The notes under the pieces are model-generated. The model saw nothing but the letters and a program-made list of their open reading frames with translations, had not been told where the DNA came from and ran no database searches. Both the position numbers and the translations under genes were made by a program. From an uncultured Verrucomicrobia subdivision 3 bacterium (lineage in GTDB: Bacteria > Verrucomicrobiota > Verrucomicrobiia > Limisphaerales > UBA11358), in contig CAIQKM010000166.1 of NCBI GenBank assembly GCA_903872345.1, positions 1 through 64,000 on the forward strand: 64,000 nucleotides of DNA. The letters are read 5' to 3'. Within the stretch, counting starts at the first letter, position 1. Every line of letters starts with the position of its first letter. This document shows, piece after piece, positions 44,970 through 54,115 of the stretch.

Positions 44970-45698
44970 TCACCTCCCATTCGTACTGCCCGGAAAACAC
45001 CACAGTTCATTCGCGTTAGCCTCCGCCATTTTCACCGCCCATTCCGTGAGCTTCATCAACCGGGCCGAACCGTCGAACACGCCGAAGATGGTCACGTTGC
45101 CGTGGCGCGCGGCGGTGTTTTCATCCGGACTGCTCGCGCCGTCATTGAACAAGGTCTGGTTGTCTTGCGGCGTGGCGTTGTTGCATTCCCAAAAGGACAC
45201 GCCCACAGGAGTGAGTTGGGACAGTTTGGCGGGCGGATTCAATCCGCGATCGTAACCGCAGACCGCCCCGTTCATCACATAGCTGGAAATCTGCTGCGGA
45301 CGCATTTTAAACAGCGCGCTGTTGGTATTGTCGCTGGGGCAGAAATAAAGTCGGCCACTGCCCAGCACATTCCAGAAACTGCCGGTTGACAACTGATACT
45401 GACCGGGCTTGGCGGTATCATACGTATAAAGCCACCCCAGCGGACCCGGGCTGGCCTGTTCCCCGGAGGCCCAGTTCGGCCAGGGCATGAGGTCATTGTT
45501 GTCCCCCGTCACGATATTCAAGGCAATGCCGAACTGCTTGAGATTGTTCAAATCCACCACCCGATAGCCGCTCTGCCGGGCCTTGGACAGCACCGGCAGC
45601 AGCAGCGCGGCCAGAATGGCAATGATGGCGATCACCACCAGCAATTCTATCAGCGTAAAGCCCGCGACCGGACCTTTGACCGGGTATGAATTTTTCAT
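44970..45698 (-). CDS. Prepilin-type protein (type II secretion/pilin-like)
   Basis: The class III signal is intact: a basic leader ([13 protein letters not shown]), then [20 protein letters not shown] with Glu at +5, forming the N-terminal assembly helix. The rest is the variable globular domain with [14 protein letters not shown] and CGYDRG, as in the large verrucomicrobial/planctomycete pseudopilin families. ATG 45698 is used because the leader starts there; ATG 45725 is in frame. No secretion genes are nearby, so it is an orphan of a multigene family. Function unknown. Confidence 0.88.
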   Translation of the reverse strand: MKNSYPVKGPVAGFTLIELLVVIAIIAILAALLLPVLSKARQSGYRVVDLNNLKQFGIALNIVTGDNNDLMPWPNWASGEQASPGPLGWLYTYDTAKPGQYQLSTGSFWNVLGSGRLYFCPSDNTNSALFKMRPQQISSYVMNGAVCGYDRGLNPPAKLSQLTPVGVSFWECNNATPQDNQTLFNDGASSPDENTAARHGNVTIFGVFDGSARLMKLTEWAVKMAEANANELWCFPGSTNGR

Positions 45699-45755
45699 GC
45701 TCTTGTTAAACTGAACTGTCCGCATTCCCCCTTGTTGCCCCGCGCCAAAGGAAAT

Positions 45756-46295
45756 ATGCTCACCATTGGCAACGTTATGAAACCTGACCTTACCGCCGGC
45801 ATCGCCCGGCTCTGTCCGAACTGCGGTCTCTGCTGCGACAGCACCCTCTTTGCCGACGTGGAACTCCGCGCCGGTGACGATCCCAAACGCCTCAAAAAAC
45901 TCGGCCTGACGCTGGCGCCGAAAACCAAAACCCGTCTCGCCTTTGCCCAGCCCTGCGCCTGCTTCAACGGCAAACTGTGCACCATTTACCACAACCGCCC
46001 AAAACGGTGTCGGCTCTTTGAGTGCGGATTGCTCAAACGCGTTCAATCTGGCGAACTAAAACCTGCCCTGGCCCTCCGCAAAATCGCCGCCGCCAAACGG
46101 CAGGTAAAAACCGTCCGCAAACTGCTGCACTCCCTCGGCCAGCGCGATGAACAGCTTGCCCTCACCCACCGCTATGCCGACGCCATCAGCCAGCCCATCG
46201 ACCTGGCCAACCACGCCCAAGCCGGCCGCCACGGTCAGCTCATGATGGCCGTCAATGAACTCATGGACCGCCTCGAACGCGATTTCCTGCAATAG
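45756..46295 (+). CDS. YkgJ-family cysteine cluster protein
   Basis: A soluble protein with the YkgJ Fe/Zn-binding pattern: [13 protein letters not shown] near residues 20-32, CACF near 63, then [17 protein letters not shown] near 71-87. The C-terminal 90 residues are helical. The spacing of eight or more cysteines suggests a metal cluster; function is unknown. I use ATG 45756, preceded by AAAGGA; ATG 45777 (MKPDLTAG) is also plausible. It is divergent from the prepilin gene with a 57-base gap, which must hold both promoters. Confidence 0.82.
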   Translation: MLTIGNVMKPDLTAGIARLCPNCGLCCDSTLFADVELRAGDDPKRLKKLGLTLAPKTKTRLAFAQPCACFNGKLCTIYHNRPKRCRLFECGLLKRVQSGELKPALALRKIAAAKRQVKTVRKLLHSLGQRDEQLALTHRYADAISQPIDLANHAQAGRHGQLMMAVNELMDRLERDFLQ

Positions 46296-46320
46296 GAGCG
46301 CGGTTTGTCTCAAACCGCAG
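46290..46320. repeat. Palindromic GCGGTTTGTCTCAAACCGC repeat after YkgJ gene
   Basis: GCGGTTTGTCTCAAACCGC is preceded by GGAGC and followed by AGCGC, the format of the dispersed GGAGCGCGG...CCGCAGCGC palindromes seen also near 50985 and 52670. No T-run follows. Confidence 0.6.
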
Positions 46321-46379
46321 CGCGCCGCCAGTCCGGGCACGGATGGCATCACCCAAACCGTTTCAAAACAGTCGCGGCG

Positions 46380-47237
46380 TTACTTCGCCGGCTCCGCCGC
46401 CAGTTCCGCGCACGTGTCATTCCAGAATTTGACGCATTGCGCAATCTCCGGACTCGAATTCTCCCAGTGATACTCATACTCCACGCAAAACGCGCCATGG
46501 AAATGCTGCCGCTTTAATTCCGCCATCAGCTCCTTCGATTTGCCAATGCCCGTGCCCCACGGCACGTCATGGGCTTGCGGTCCCATCTGGTTGAGGTCCT
46601 TGAAATGCAGACAAATGACGTGTCCTTCCAGCTGCTTCAGACATTCCACCGGGTCCAGGCCGGAACGCATCCAGTGCCCGACATCCGCGCACGCCCCCAT
46701 CAACGGCGTGCGCCCCTTGATGGCCGCCAGCACCGATTCCGGATTCCAATAGATCGAATGTCCCTTGGGATGGTCATGAATGGCCACCTTGATATTGTAT
46801 TCCTTGCACAGCTTTTCCACCGTGTCCAGGGCATTGGTCGCCGGCTCCGCCACCAACACGTTGATCCCCCACTTTTTTGCAAATTCAAACACCTTGCGAC
46901 TCTTGGCCTCATCCGCCGGCAATTGCACCACGCCCATGTTGACGAAATTGCCAAACCCGCGCGCCCGCAACCGCTCATCAATGGCCGCCCGCTGCTCATC
47001 CGAAAGCGTGACCGTGCTGACCCGGTTCGTGCCGTCCACAATGGCGCTGCCCGACACACTCATGTACTTCACGCCCAGCGTGGCCGACTTGTCAATGGCG
47101 TCAAAAATGGAGAATTTTTGAAACGTGTAAGAATGAATCGCCAGTTGCCAGCCCAGCTTTTCCGCCGGGGTCGGTTCCTGCGCCCGCGCCACCGGGAATA
47201 ATAAAATGGCCGCCGCCAGGGCGATTATCAGTTTCAT
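46380..47237 (-). CDS. Exported sugar phosphate isomerase/epimerase-like TIM barrel
   Basis: A signal peptide (about 1-19, cleavage after ARA) leads into a PF01261-type TIM barrel. Metal-binding candidates are Glu in FNVLVAEPA (about 131), His/Asp in VAIHDHPKG (about 153-156), the Asp in GACADVGHWMRSG (about 183) and Glu in FCVEYEYHW near the end. Many such exported isomerases occur in Verrucomicrobiota and Planctomycetota with oxidoreductases of the type encoded next to it. The gene is 55 bases downstream of the Gfo/Idh gene. Substrate unknown, probably a sugar or polyol. Confidence 0.85.
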   Translation of the reverse strand: MKLIIALAAAILLFPVARAQEPTPAEKLGWQLAIHSYTFQKFSIFDAIDKSATLGVKYMSVSGSAIVDGTNRVSTVTLSDEQRAAIDERLRARGFGNFVNMGVVQLPADEAKSRKVFEFAKKWGINVLVAEPATNALDTVEKLCKEYNIKVAIHDHPKGHSIYWNPESVLAAIKGRTPLMGACADVGHWMRSGLDPVECLKQLEGHVICLHFKDLNQMGPQAHDVPWGTGIGKSKELMAELKRQHFHGAFCVEYEYHWENSSPEIAQCVKFWNDTCAELAAEPAK

Positions 47238-47292
47238 ATAAAAGTCTGTTTTCTATGTGATCCTTGCGTACTTTGCGGTTAAAAATCCCCAC

Positions 47293-48660
47293 TCAAACCT
47301 TCGGCTCCCACCCATGTTCATATTCCCGCCGCCACAGCTTCATCGCCGGGCGATCATCCTGAATATGGCCGGTGGCCGGATCACAATGCAACTCGCGCCC
47401 CACCCGCCACGCAATGTTGCCCAGATGCAGCAGGGTGACACTCTTGTACCCCTCCTCAATCGGACAATTCAGTTGCTGCCGGCCCCGGATGGTTTCCAAA
47501 AAGTTGGCCACGTGCGCCGCATCCATTTTCATGCCGCTGGCGCTTACGATATTCGTCGGATCCACCGCTTCGTTCTCCTTGGCCGACTTGATGATCTTCC
47601 GCTTCTTATCATAGATGACATAGTCATTGCCATCCAGCCAGGCCGAACCTTCCGTGCCGTAGATCATCGTGCCGCGCGACGCCTTATCAATCGGGAAATC
47701 ATTGCAGCTCCGCCCCTCCCAACTCATCGTCTTGCCCTCGGCAAAATCCCAACTGATCGTCTGCGTATCCGGCGTCTGCCAGTCGTCGTCAAATTGGTAG
47801 CGGCCGCCGTTGGACGTCACCCGCACCGGCCACTTCACATCCAATGCCCAGCGGGCGATGTCCATTTCGTGCGTGCCGTTGTTCAACGCTTCGCCCGTCC
47901 CCCAATGCCAGAACCAGTGCCAGTTGTAGTGAATGACATTGTCCATGTACGGACGACGCGGCGCCGGTCCCTGCCACAGGTCGTAATCCAGTTCGGCCGG
48001 CACCGCAGCCGGTTTGCCGTGGCCGATCGAACCGCGCTGGTTCAAATACCAGCCCCGCCCAAAATAGGTTTTGCCGATGAGCCCGGCGTGAATTTGCGGA
48101 ATGATCTCCCGCATCTGCGGCGAAGACCGCCGTTGCGCCCCCATCTGCACCACGCGGCCATATTTCTTAACCGCCGCCAGCAATAACTCCCCTTCGTAGG
48201 GATTCTGGCTGCACGGTTTCTCCACATAAACATGTTTTCCCGCCGCCATCGCCAAGATGGCCATTGGCGCGTGCCAGTGATCCGGCGTGGCAATCGTCAC
48301 CACATCCACCGATTTATCCGCCAAAACCTTGCGAAAATCTTTAATGCCCTTCGGCGACTGCGTGTGATATTTGGCCGCGTGTTTCAGCCCTTTGGCAATG
48401 GAACGGTCATCCACATCGCAGACGTAGGCAATATCCACCCCCGGCAACGTCGCCAGACAGTCAATATGCGCCAACCCCCGCCCGTTCGTGCCAATAACGG
48501 CGGCCGTGATGCGATCATTCGCCCCGATGCTGCGGGAGTCCATGCCGGCGTCTCGGGCGCGGGCGGGCGTGAAAAATCCGGCCGAACCGGCCAGTCCCAG
48601 CCCGACACCTGTCACCCCTGCCTGTTTCAAGAAATGCCGACGATTGATGGAGTCATTCAT
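47293..48660 (-). CDS. Tat-exported Gfo/Idh/MocA oxidoreductase
   Basis: A twin-arginine signal (NRRHFLKQAG, residues 6-15) is followed by a hydrophobic stretch and cleavage near ARA. The NAD-binding Rossmann fold starts ITAAVIGTNGRG (about 47-58). The catalytic-type motif VEKPCSQNPYEGELL is present near 145-159. Tat export with a folded NAD(P) cofactor is common for this family in Planctomycetota and Verrucomicrobiota. I use ATG 48660 rather than TTG 48672. With the isomerase next to it, it likely acts on an unusual sugar. Confidence 0.92.
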   Translation of the reverse strand: MNDSINRRHFLKQAGVTGVGLGLAGSAGFFTPARARDAGMDSRSIGANDRITAAVIGTNGRGLAHIDCLATLPGVDIAYVCDVDDRSIAKGLKHAAKYHTQSPKGIKDFRKVLADKSVDVVTIATPDHWHAPMAILAMAAGKHVYVEKPCSQNPYEGELLLAAVKKYGRVVQMGAQRRSSPQMREIIPQIHAGLIGKTYFGRGWYLNQRGSIGHGKPAAVPAELDYDLWQGPAPRRPYMDNVIHYNWHWFWHWGTGEALNNGTHEMDIARWALDVKWPVRVTSNGGRYQFDDDWQTPDTQTISWDFAEGKTMSWEGRSCNDFPIDKASRGTMIYGTEGSAWLDGNDYVIYDKKRKIIKSAKENEAVDPTNIVSASGMKMDAAHVANFLETIRGRQQLNCPIEEGYKSVTLLHLGNIAWRVGRELHCDPATGHIQDDRPAMKLWRREYEHGWEPKV

Positions 48661-49095
48661 AGTGGTCTTCAATTAGGGACACCCGCGCAGCCCGTTTGGT
48701 TACAGAAAACCGAGGCGGCAGCCCAATTGTCAGCCAGTCAAAATCCGACCAGCAGCTATCGCGGCGGTTTGGTTCCGCTATCACAACTATATCTCTTGCC
48801 GGTTAGCAAAGCTGTCGCAGGCATCCGAAATTACAGTGAGCCAAACGTAAGCTCCAACGGAGCGATACCATACCAGCCCGGGGCAAGGGCGCGACAGCGA
48901 CCGCCGCCCCGGGTTAGCAACCCAATGGTTCTTCCTTCTACCATCGGATGGGAGAAGGTGGCCGGAGGCCGGATGAGGGTGCCATCAGAAAAATGACATC
49001 ATCCAAGCTTGCCCACATTTACAATCACGCGGCCAGTCCGCCGATTGATTCGTGTTCCTTGGTGTCTATTCGTGGTTTAACTGCATTGTCAGAGC
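48661..49095. other. Repeat-bearing intergenic region
   Basis: No gene is seen in these 435 bases. They contain GCTCCAACGGAGC (48852-48864) with the following ATACCATACCAGCCCGGGGC, a degraded GGGAGAAGGTGGCCGGAGGC repeat (48949-48968), and at 49048-49078 the GGTGTCTATTCGTGGTTTAA motif that matches 6918-6940 in reverse. Confidence 0.6.
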
Positions 49096-50832
49096 CTAGG
49101 CCCCCGCCATCCCCACATCCTTCGCCAGCTTGTCCGCCGAGGCCGGGTCCACCCACTTCACCAGCGCAATGAAATTCACCAGCGCCGGGCTGTCCGCCTT
49201 CACCTTGAACAGGTTGCGCAAGGCGTGCACCACCTTGCCATAAATGGCCTCGTACTTCTCATGCGTCAGCCGCGTGGCGTAGGATTCCAGCACCGGCCGG
49301 GCAATCGGATCGGTCGAGCCATCCGGCAGGTACGGCAGCAGACAGAACACGCGGATCAGCAGCATCGGATCCGATTCCGCCAGCGTCAGCCAGCTTTCGC
49401 GCACTTCCTCCGAATCATATTTTTCATGCAACCGCTTGCGGAAGGCCTGCGCGATTTCATTCGGGCTGGACCGCGCATAAATGAGTTCCTTGACCTGTTC
49501 CCAGGCTTTTTTCGTATCCATCACCGTGGCCGCCTGCTGCTCCACCACCGCAATGAAGTCCGGCAGGTTCAGCTCCCCGGCTATGGCCTTGCCCAGTTCC
49601 AGCGCATCCTCCCGGCGCATGCGGTCGGACTGGATGACGCCCCGAATGACCGACTTTTGCATGTTCGGCCCGATCAGCCGCAGCACGGCGGCAATGGCCG
49701 ACGGACTCGGCACCTTGGACAACGAGAACAAATGCTTCACAAACTCCGTCGTCTCCGGATCGTGTTCCGTGAACTTGCCCGGCCGGAACGTCAGCACAAA
49801 CCGCAGGCTCTTGGCCAGGCCGCCCACCTTGCCAAAGTTGTTGATGACCGCCTGCCGGTGATCCGGATGCAGCACAAACGACAGCAGCCATTCCGCCTGC
49901 TTGATGAGATTCTCATCCAGCTTTTCCGATTCCGGCGTGATGACGAGCTGTTCGATCAAGGGTGGAAGCCGCTGCGCAAAGATGATGTCCGGCGATTCAA
50001 TCTGCTGGTTGTCGTAGTAATGCAGCAGTTCCAGCACAAAGGAAAGTTTCAGGAAGGCGATCTTCTGCGCCCGGGCCTCTTCCGTGGCCGCCCGGCTGCC
50101 GCGCGATTTGCGATGCAGCGCCAGCAAATCCGCATGGCGGGCCGGCAGCACGCCGGGATTATGCTGGAGCACCGCCTCGAAATCCGGCGCAAACGCCAGC
50201 ATCACCTCTTCCGGCTTCGGCTTGGGATTGAACTTCACATCCGTCGTCACATCCTTGAAGAACACCAGCGCCTCTTCGCCGTATTCCTTCACAATGCGCT
50301 CGCGCGGCACCTGCCCTTTGACATAGCCGCGGCAGGCGCGAACCGTCGCCGGGAGGAAAAAGCTCTCCGGGTTCGCAATGACCGCCTGCAACATCGGCGG
50401 ATCAAACGGCGCCTCCAGCCGGATCAGTTCCTCGATCAGCGGTTTGACCGCCGCCCGCATATCGACCTTGGACTTCGCCATGGCCTTGAGCACGGCCGGT
50501 TGCAGAATATCCCCCTCGCTCGTGCCCTTGATCAGCGCATTGGAAACCTCCGCCACCTGGGAACTGTGCTCCACCAGCCGCGCCACCACCACCGCCACAT
50601 CGTTGAGCGGCAGCTTGCTCACCAGGTTGGTGATCTGGTTCACCAGCTCGCCATGCGACTTCTTGCGGTGCTCAATGACCATTTCCAACAGGGTGCGCAA
50701 AGCCTTGTTCTCATGCTCCAGCGCGTCCTGCTCGGTCTCGAGCTGCGCGACTTTCAGGGTCAAGCCGGCCCACTGCTGCTGGATCGCCTCCAGCGAAGCC
50801 ACCGGTTGACCGCCATTCTCAGGTTGTGACAT
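49096..50832 (-). CDS. Large helical protein of unknown function, 578 aa
   Basis: I do not recognise this protein. It has no signal peptide or membrane segment. Residues 15-65 form a coiled coil (AGLTLKVAQLETEQDALEHE) and the rest appears all-helical with HEAT- or armadillo-like character: LPLNDVAVVVARLVEHSS near 74-91, SVIRGVIQSDRMRREDALEL near 388-407. There are few cysteines and no enzymatic motif. ATG 50832 is preceded by AGCTT only, without a clear ribosome site. It lies alone between repeats. A scaffold or structural role is a guess. Confidence 0.7.
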   Translation of the reverse strand: MSQPENGGQPVASLEAIQQQWAGLTLKVAQLETEQDALEHENKALRTLLEMVIEHRKKSHGELVNQITNLVSKLPLNDVAVVVARLVEHSSQVAEVSNALIKGTSEGDILQPAVLKAMAKSKVDMRAAVKPLIEELIRLEAPFDPPMLQAVIANPESFFLPATVRACRGYVKGQVPRERIVKEYGEEALVFFKDVTTDVKFNPKPKPEEVMLAFAPDFEAVLQHNPGVLPARHADLLALHRKSRGSRAATEEARAQKIAFLKLSFVLELLHYYDNQQIESPDIIFAQRLPPLIEQLVITPESEKLDENLIKQAEWLLSFVLHPDHRQAVINNFGKVGGLAKSLRFVLTFRPGKFTEHDPETTEFVKHLFSLSKVPSPSAIAAVLRLIGPNMQKSVIRGVIQSDRMRREDALELGKAIAGELNLPDFIAVVEQQAATVMDTKKAWEQVKELIYARSSPNEIAQAFRKRLHEKYDSEEVRESWLTLAESDPMLLIRVFCLLPYLPDGSTDPIARPVLESYATRLTHEKYEAIYGKVVHALRNLFKVKADSPALVNFIALVKWVDPASADKLAKDVGMAGA

Positions 50833-51095
50833 AAGCTTATAATCGCTCCGCCGACGAATTTATTTCAACCATTTTTTGAAAAGACTTTGCAGCCGATGGC
50901 GATTTGTCCAATCGGTCGCATCCTGAAACCCTCCGGCCGGCGGCGTCAGAATGCTTGGCGATGCCAACCTTCGGCGGACCGCGGCTGTCCCAGCCGCAGC
51001 GCGTGGATAGGCCAAGTGACGGCGAAGCATGCTCGTCTGTATTGGCAGAACAGCCGTAGGGGGGTGAGAAGTTCAACCCGCCTCGGTCTGGCGGC
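50833..51095. repeat. REP-like palindrome cluster at left flank of IS110 element
   Basis: Contains CCGCGGCTGTCCCAGCCGCAG (50984-51004, shown in part as GCGGCTGTCCCAGCCGC), the same palindrome as GCGGCTGGGACAGCCGC at 52673-52689 in opposite orientation, and other GC-rich inverted repeats. The element lies between these two inverted copies. No gene seen. Confidence 0.6.
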
Positions 51096-51113
51096 ACGCT
51101 GCCAAGGAACCAT

Positions 51114-52412
51114 CTATGCAACAGTTTGATTTTGCAGGGTATAGCCAAAATGGGCGGCGGCCTTTTTTAAGCGTGTGATGGACTGTTCGCGGTAGTGTTG
51201 CTCGTAAGCTTCCAAGCCCTGTTCGACATACTGCATGCCATGCTTAAGGGCATGGTAGAACAAGAGCGCGATCTTGCGCGCGCAGGCAATGTTGGCCACT
51301 TGCGCCCCGCGCGTGGCTTTGATGCGCCGGTAAAATCCGGACAAGGCCAAATACTTGGAACGCCCCAGGGTGCGAGCCACGACGCAAAAGATTTTCCCGG
51401 CGGTGCCGCGGAACCGTTTCTGGCGGCGCCGGCGTTTGCCGCTTTGCCGGCTGCCGGGCGACAGGCCGAGCCACGACACAAAATGTTTGCCGGTGGGCCA
51501 GCGGCTCATATCCGTGCCCACTTCCGAAACCACCAGCATCTGGCTGTAAGCGGTAATGCACGGCAAGGCCGTCAAGTCCACCCCCGTGAGCCGGTGCAAC
51601 AACTGCTCCAGCTGGGGCACTTCGGGTGAGTTGGCCCGCCGCTTTTTGACCGTGGGACCGGCTCCCGCCGGCGGCTCCGGCCGTTGGGCGGCCAGGGCGG
51701 CCAACACTTTTTGAATCGCCACATCACAGGCGGCAATCTGACCCTGGTAAAAGTCCCAGGCCTGCAAGGCCTGTTGCAGGCTGAACAGATGTTCTTCATC
51801 CCAGGTGCCCTGCAAAGCCCGCAGCAACGGCTGGGTCTTGCGCCGGAGCACATCGGCATCGCACAATGCCAGCAAGACCGCCGGATCCCGCTCCCCGGCC
51901 ACCATCGCGCGAATCATGCGCAGACAGTTCACCCCGATGGTCTGGCTGAAGACGTCGTGGAGTTTGAGGTTCATCAAGTCCATGGCTTTCTGCATGTGCA
52001 GAATGTGTTGCGCCGCGCTGCCGACATGATCCTGGCGCAAACGCACGTACTGCCGGAGCCGGCGAATGTCCGCCGGCGGCACGAAACCCGACTGCAGCAG
52101 CCCCTGCGCGTGCAATTGCGCCAGCCACTGGCAGTCTTGGGTGTCCGTCTTGCGCCCCGGCACATTCTTGACGTGCGCCCCATTGACCACGCACACCGCC
52201 AGCCCGGCGGCTTCCAGAATGTCATAAACCGGCAGCCAATACACGCCGGTCGCTTCCATCGCCACCGTCGTCACCTGTTGCGCCAACAGATAATCGCGCA
52301 ATTGATACAGGGCGTCGGTGAAACACTCAAATACCTTCACCCCGTCCTGCCCCGCTATCCCAACGTGCATTTTTTCGCTGCCCACGTCGATGGCCGCTGC
52401 TTTTCTGGTCAT
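51114..52412 (-). CDS. IS110-family transposase (DEDD)
   Basis: The N-terminal RuvC-like DEDD domain starts AAIDVGSEKMHVGI with the first Asp (residue 9), then MEATGVYWLP (Glu58) and GRKTDTQDCQWLAQL (Asp-rich third motif, about 92-106). The C-terminal Transposase_20 domain has LTALPCITAYSQMLVVSEVG near 292-311 and the conserved serine in HFVSWLGLSPGS. Length 432 is normal, so it appears intact. I start it at ATG 52412; the frame extends to 52565 through the noncoding end. It catalyses insertion guided by a bridge RNA. Confidence 0.95.
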   Translation of the reverse strand: MTRKAAAIDVGSEKMHVGIAGQDGVKVFECFTDALYQLRDYLLAQQVTTVAMEATGVYWLPVYDILEAAGLAVCVVNGAHVKNVPGRKTDTQDCQWLAQLHAQGLLQSGFVPPADIRRLRQYVRLRQDHVGSAAQHILHMQKAMDLMNLKLHDVFSQTIGVNCLRMIRAMVAGERDPAVLLALCDADVLRRKTQPLLRALQGTWDEEHLFSLQQALQAWDFYQGQIAACDVAIQKVLAALAAQRPEPPAGAGPTVKKRRANSPEVPQLEQLLHRLTGVDLTALPCITAYSQMLVVSEVGTDMSRWPTGKHFVSWLGLSPGSRQSGKRRRRQKRFRGTAGKIFCVVARTLGRSKYLALSGFYRRIKATRGAQVANIACARKIALLFYHALKHGMQYVEQGLEAYEQHYREQSITRLKKAAAHFGYTLQNQTVA

Positions 52413-52595
52413 AGGTTGTTTTGGAGGGTTAATGATCCGCACGCCTGGCCTGGCTGGCAGTCGGAGCGAATGCTGCCAAACGGGAACACGGCTGAGGGTT
52501 TTTAACCACCCCCAGCCCGTCGCCAAACACATAATCTGCAGGCAGCCAGAGCAAGTCTGCGGCACGAGTAAGAAACATCAAGCAAGCTGCCTGCT
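52413..52595 (-). ncRNA. Candidate bridge RNA region of the IS110 element
   Basis: The noncoding 5' end of about 183 bases has the length and place of IS110-group bridge RNAs. It contains GCTGCCAAACGGGAAC (52472-52487), similar to the flank sequence GCTGCCAAGGAACC (51098-51111), as expected if a guide loop matches target or donor. It also has inverted segments such as GAGGGTTTTTAACCACCC. Boundaries and fold were not computed. Confidence 0.35.
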
Positions 52596-52606
52596 ACGCT
52601 GCCAAG

Positions 52607-52806
52607 CGCACGAATCACCCAAAGCTAGGTTCCTTGGCAATCAAAACGAAAGCTTTTGTTTCGTTGGCGTCTGCGGCTGGGACAGCCGCGCTCCGCAGCA
52701 AAAGGTGTCCCGTCCGCTCATTCGGGGACGTGTCAAAATGCCCCCGCCCGTCATTCGCCCACAAAAAACCTTGCCAGCGCGAGCCAACGGAGGAAAATCC
52801 GCTTAT
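52607..52806. other. Right flank of the IS110 element, upstream of the serpin
   Basis: Holds GGTTCCTTGGCA (52628-52639), the reverse complement of 51100-51111, an imperfect ACGAAAGCTTTTGTTTCGT inverted repeat, and the palindrome GCGGCTGGGACAGCCGC (52673-52689). The serpin promoter should lie in 52690-52800. No gene. Confidence 0.5.
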
Positions 52807-54033
52807 ATGAGCTTCCAACGCGCCTTCAGGGTTGCCCGGCAACTGCTTACCGTCGTCCTCGCCGGTTCGGCCGGCCTGACCGTTTTTGCCGCCAACCCGG
52901 CGGACCAGGCCAGTCTCGTCGCCGCCAACAACCAATTCTCCTTCGACCTCATGCAACAGGTCGTGTCCGCCCAAACCAACGCCAATGTCTTTCTCTCGCC
53001 TTTCAGCGCCGCCACCGCCCTCCGAATGGTGGCGAACGGTGCCGCCGGTCTCACCCGCCAGGAACTGGAGCACACCCTCCATACCAGCGGCCTCAATGGG
53101 AGCGCCATCAATGAGGCCTTCACCGGGTTGAACCGCTCCTTGGCGAGAAAAAAAGACGTCATCCTTACCCTGGCCAACGGAATGTGGGTCCGCCAAGGTT
53201 TTGCACTCAAACCGGCATTCATCACTGAAAACCAACATTATTTCGGAGCTGAACTGGCAGCGGTAGATTTCAATCAACCGGCCGCCGCCCAAACCATCAA
53301 CAACTGGGCCAGCCGCCAGACTCACGGAAAAATCCCCAAGCTGGTGGAGTATCCCTTCGATCCCTATCTGAGATTGTTCCTCGCCAACGCCATCTATTTC
53401 AAAGGCACCTGGGTGACTCCCTTCGACAAATCCGCCACCAAACCGCATGACTTCCATCTGCCGGACCAATCCGTAAAACAAACACCCCTGATGTCACGGC
53501 ACGAGGACTTGCCCTACGAGGAAACCGTCAGCTATCAGGCCGTGCGACTGCCCTACAACGGCGGCTTGCGCATGACCATCTTTCTGCCCGCCCAAAAAAT
53601 CACCCCACAACAACTGCTCCAGACCTTTGGTCGACCCGGCATCTGGGACAACAACATCCAGCCCGCCTTCGGCTCACGCGATGGCACCCTAATGCTGCCC
53701 AAATTCAAAATGGAATTCGCCGCCAGCCTGAATGCTCCACTTCAAGCCTTGGGCTTGAAAAACGCTTTCACCGACAACGCCAATTTTTCCGGCATTTCGA
53801 GCACACAATTATGCATCAGCGAAGTCTTGCAAAAGAGTTTTGTGGAAGTGAACGAGCAAGGGACGGAAGCGGCCGCCGTAACAGGCATTGGGGTCACAGC
53901 CTGTGGCATTGAAATGAACCCGCCCAAACCCTTCGTAATGATTGTGGACCGCCCGTTCCTGTTCACCATCGAGGACGCTGACACCGACGCCATCCTCTTC
54001 GTCGGGGTCATTAACAACCCGGAAACCAAATAG
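52807..54033 (+). CDS. Secreted serpin (serine protease inhibitor family)
   Basis: A signal peptide (about 1-29, cleavage after VFA) precedes a full serpin fold of 380 residues. NVFLSPFSAATALRMVANGA (helix B), FLANAIYFKGTWVTPFD, VDRPFLFTI are hallmark blocks. The hinge of the reactive loop, EQGTEAAAVTG (residues 350-360), has the small residues needed for loop insertion, so it should be inhibitory. Counting 17 residues from the hinge Glu places P1 at Cys366, giving a C-G scissile bond. That would suit papain-like or other proteases rather than trypsin-like. ATG 52807 is used; the frame extends upstream into the IS element. Confidence 0.92.
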   Translation: MSFQRAFRVARQLLTVVLAGSAGLTVFAANPADQASLVAANNQFSFDLMQQVVSAQTNANVFLSPFSAATALRMVANGAAGLTRQELEHTLHTSGLNGSAINEAFTGLNRSLARKKDVILTLANGMWVRQGFALKPAFITENQHYFGAELAAVDFNQPAAAQTINNWASRQTHGKIPKLVEYPFDPYLRLFLANAIYFKGTWVTPFDKSATKPHDFHLPDQSVKQTPLMSRHEDLPYEETVSYQAVRLPYNGGLRMTIFLPAQKITPQQLLQTFGRPGIWDNNIQPAFGSRDGTLMLPKFKMEFAASLNAPLQALGLKNAFTDNANFSGISSTQLCISEVLQKSFVEVNEQGTEAAAVTGIGVTACGIEMNPPKPFVMIVDRPFLFTIEDADTDAILFVGVINNPETK

Positions 54034-54115
54034 TCCGACCGAAAACCTTGGCGATGCCGACCGTTTTCTGTTATTAGTTCAATTTCCATAATAGCTGCCG
54101 TCATCCCGAAGCCCC

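Larger units (their letters stand above)
51096..52606 (-). mobile_element. IS110-family insertion sequence
   Basis: ACGCTGCCAAG occurs as a direct repeat at 51096-51106 and 52596-52606, exactly 1500 bases apart. The transposase stop is 7 bases inside the left copy, and about 184 noncoding bases separate the transposase start from the right copy. A short 3' end and a long noncoding 5' end are the layout of the IS110 group, where the bridge RNA lies upstream of the transposase. IS110 elements lack classic terminal inverted repeats. The exact borders are inferred from the direct repeat. Confidence 0.65.

Noticed and set aside
45699-46046. N-terminal extension of the prepilin gene
   Set aside because: The extension is antisense to the YkgJ gene, and the prepilin leader begins at 45698.
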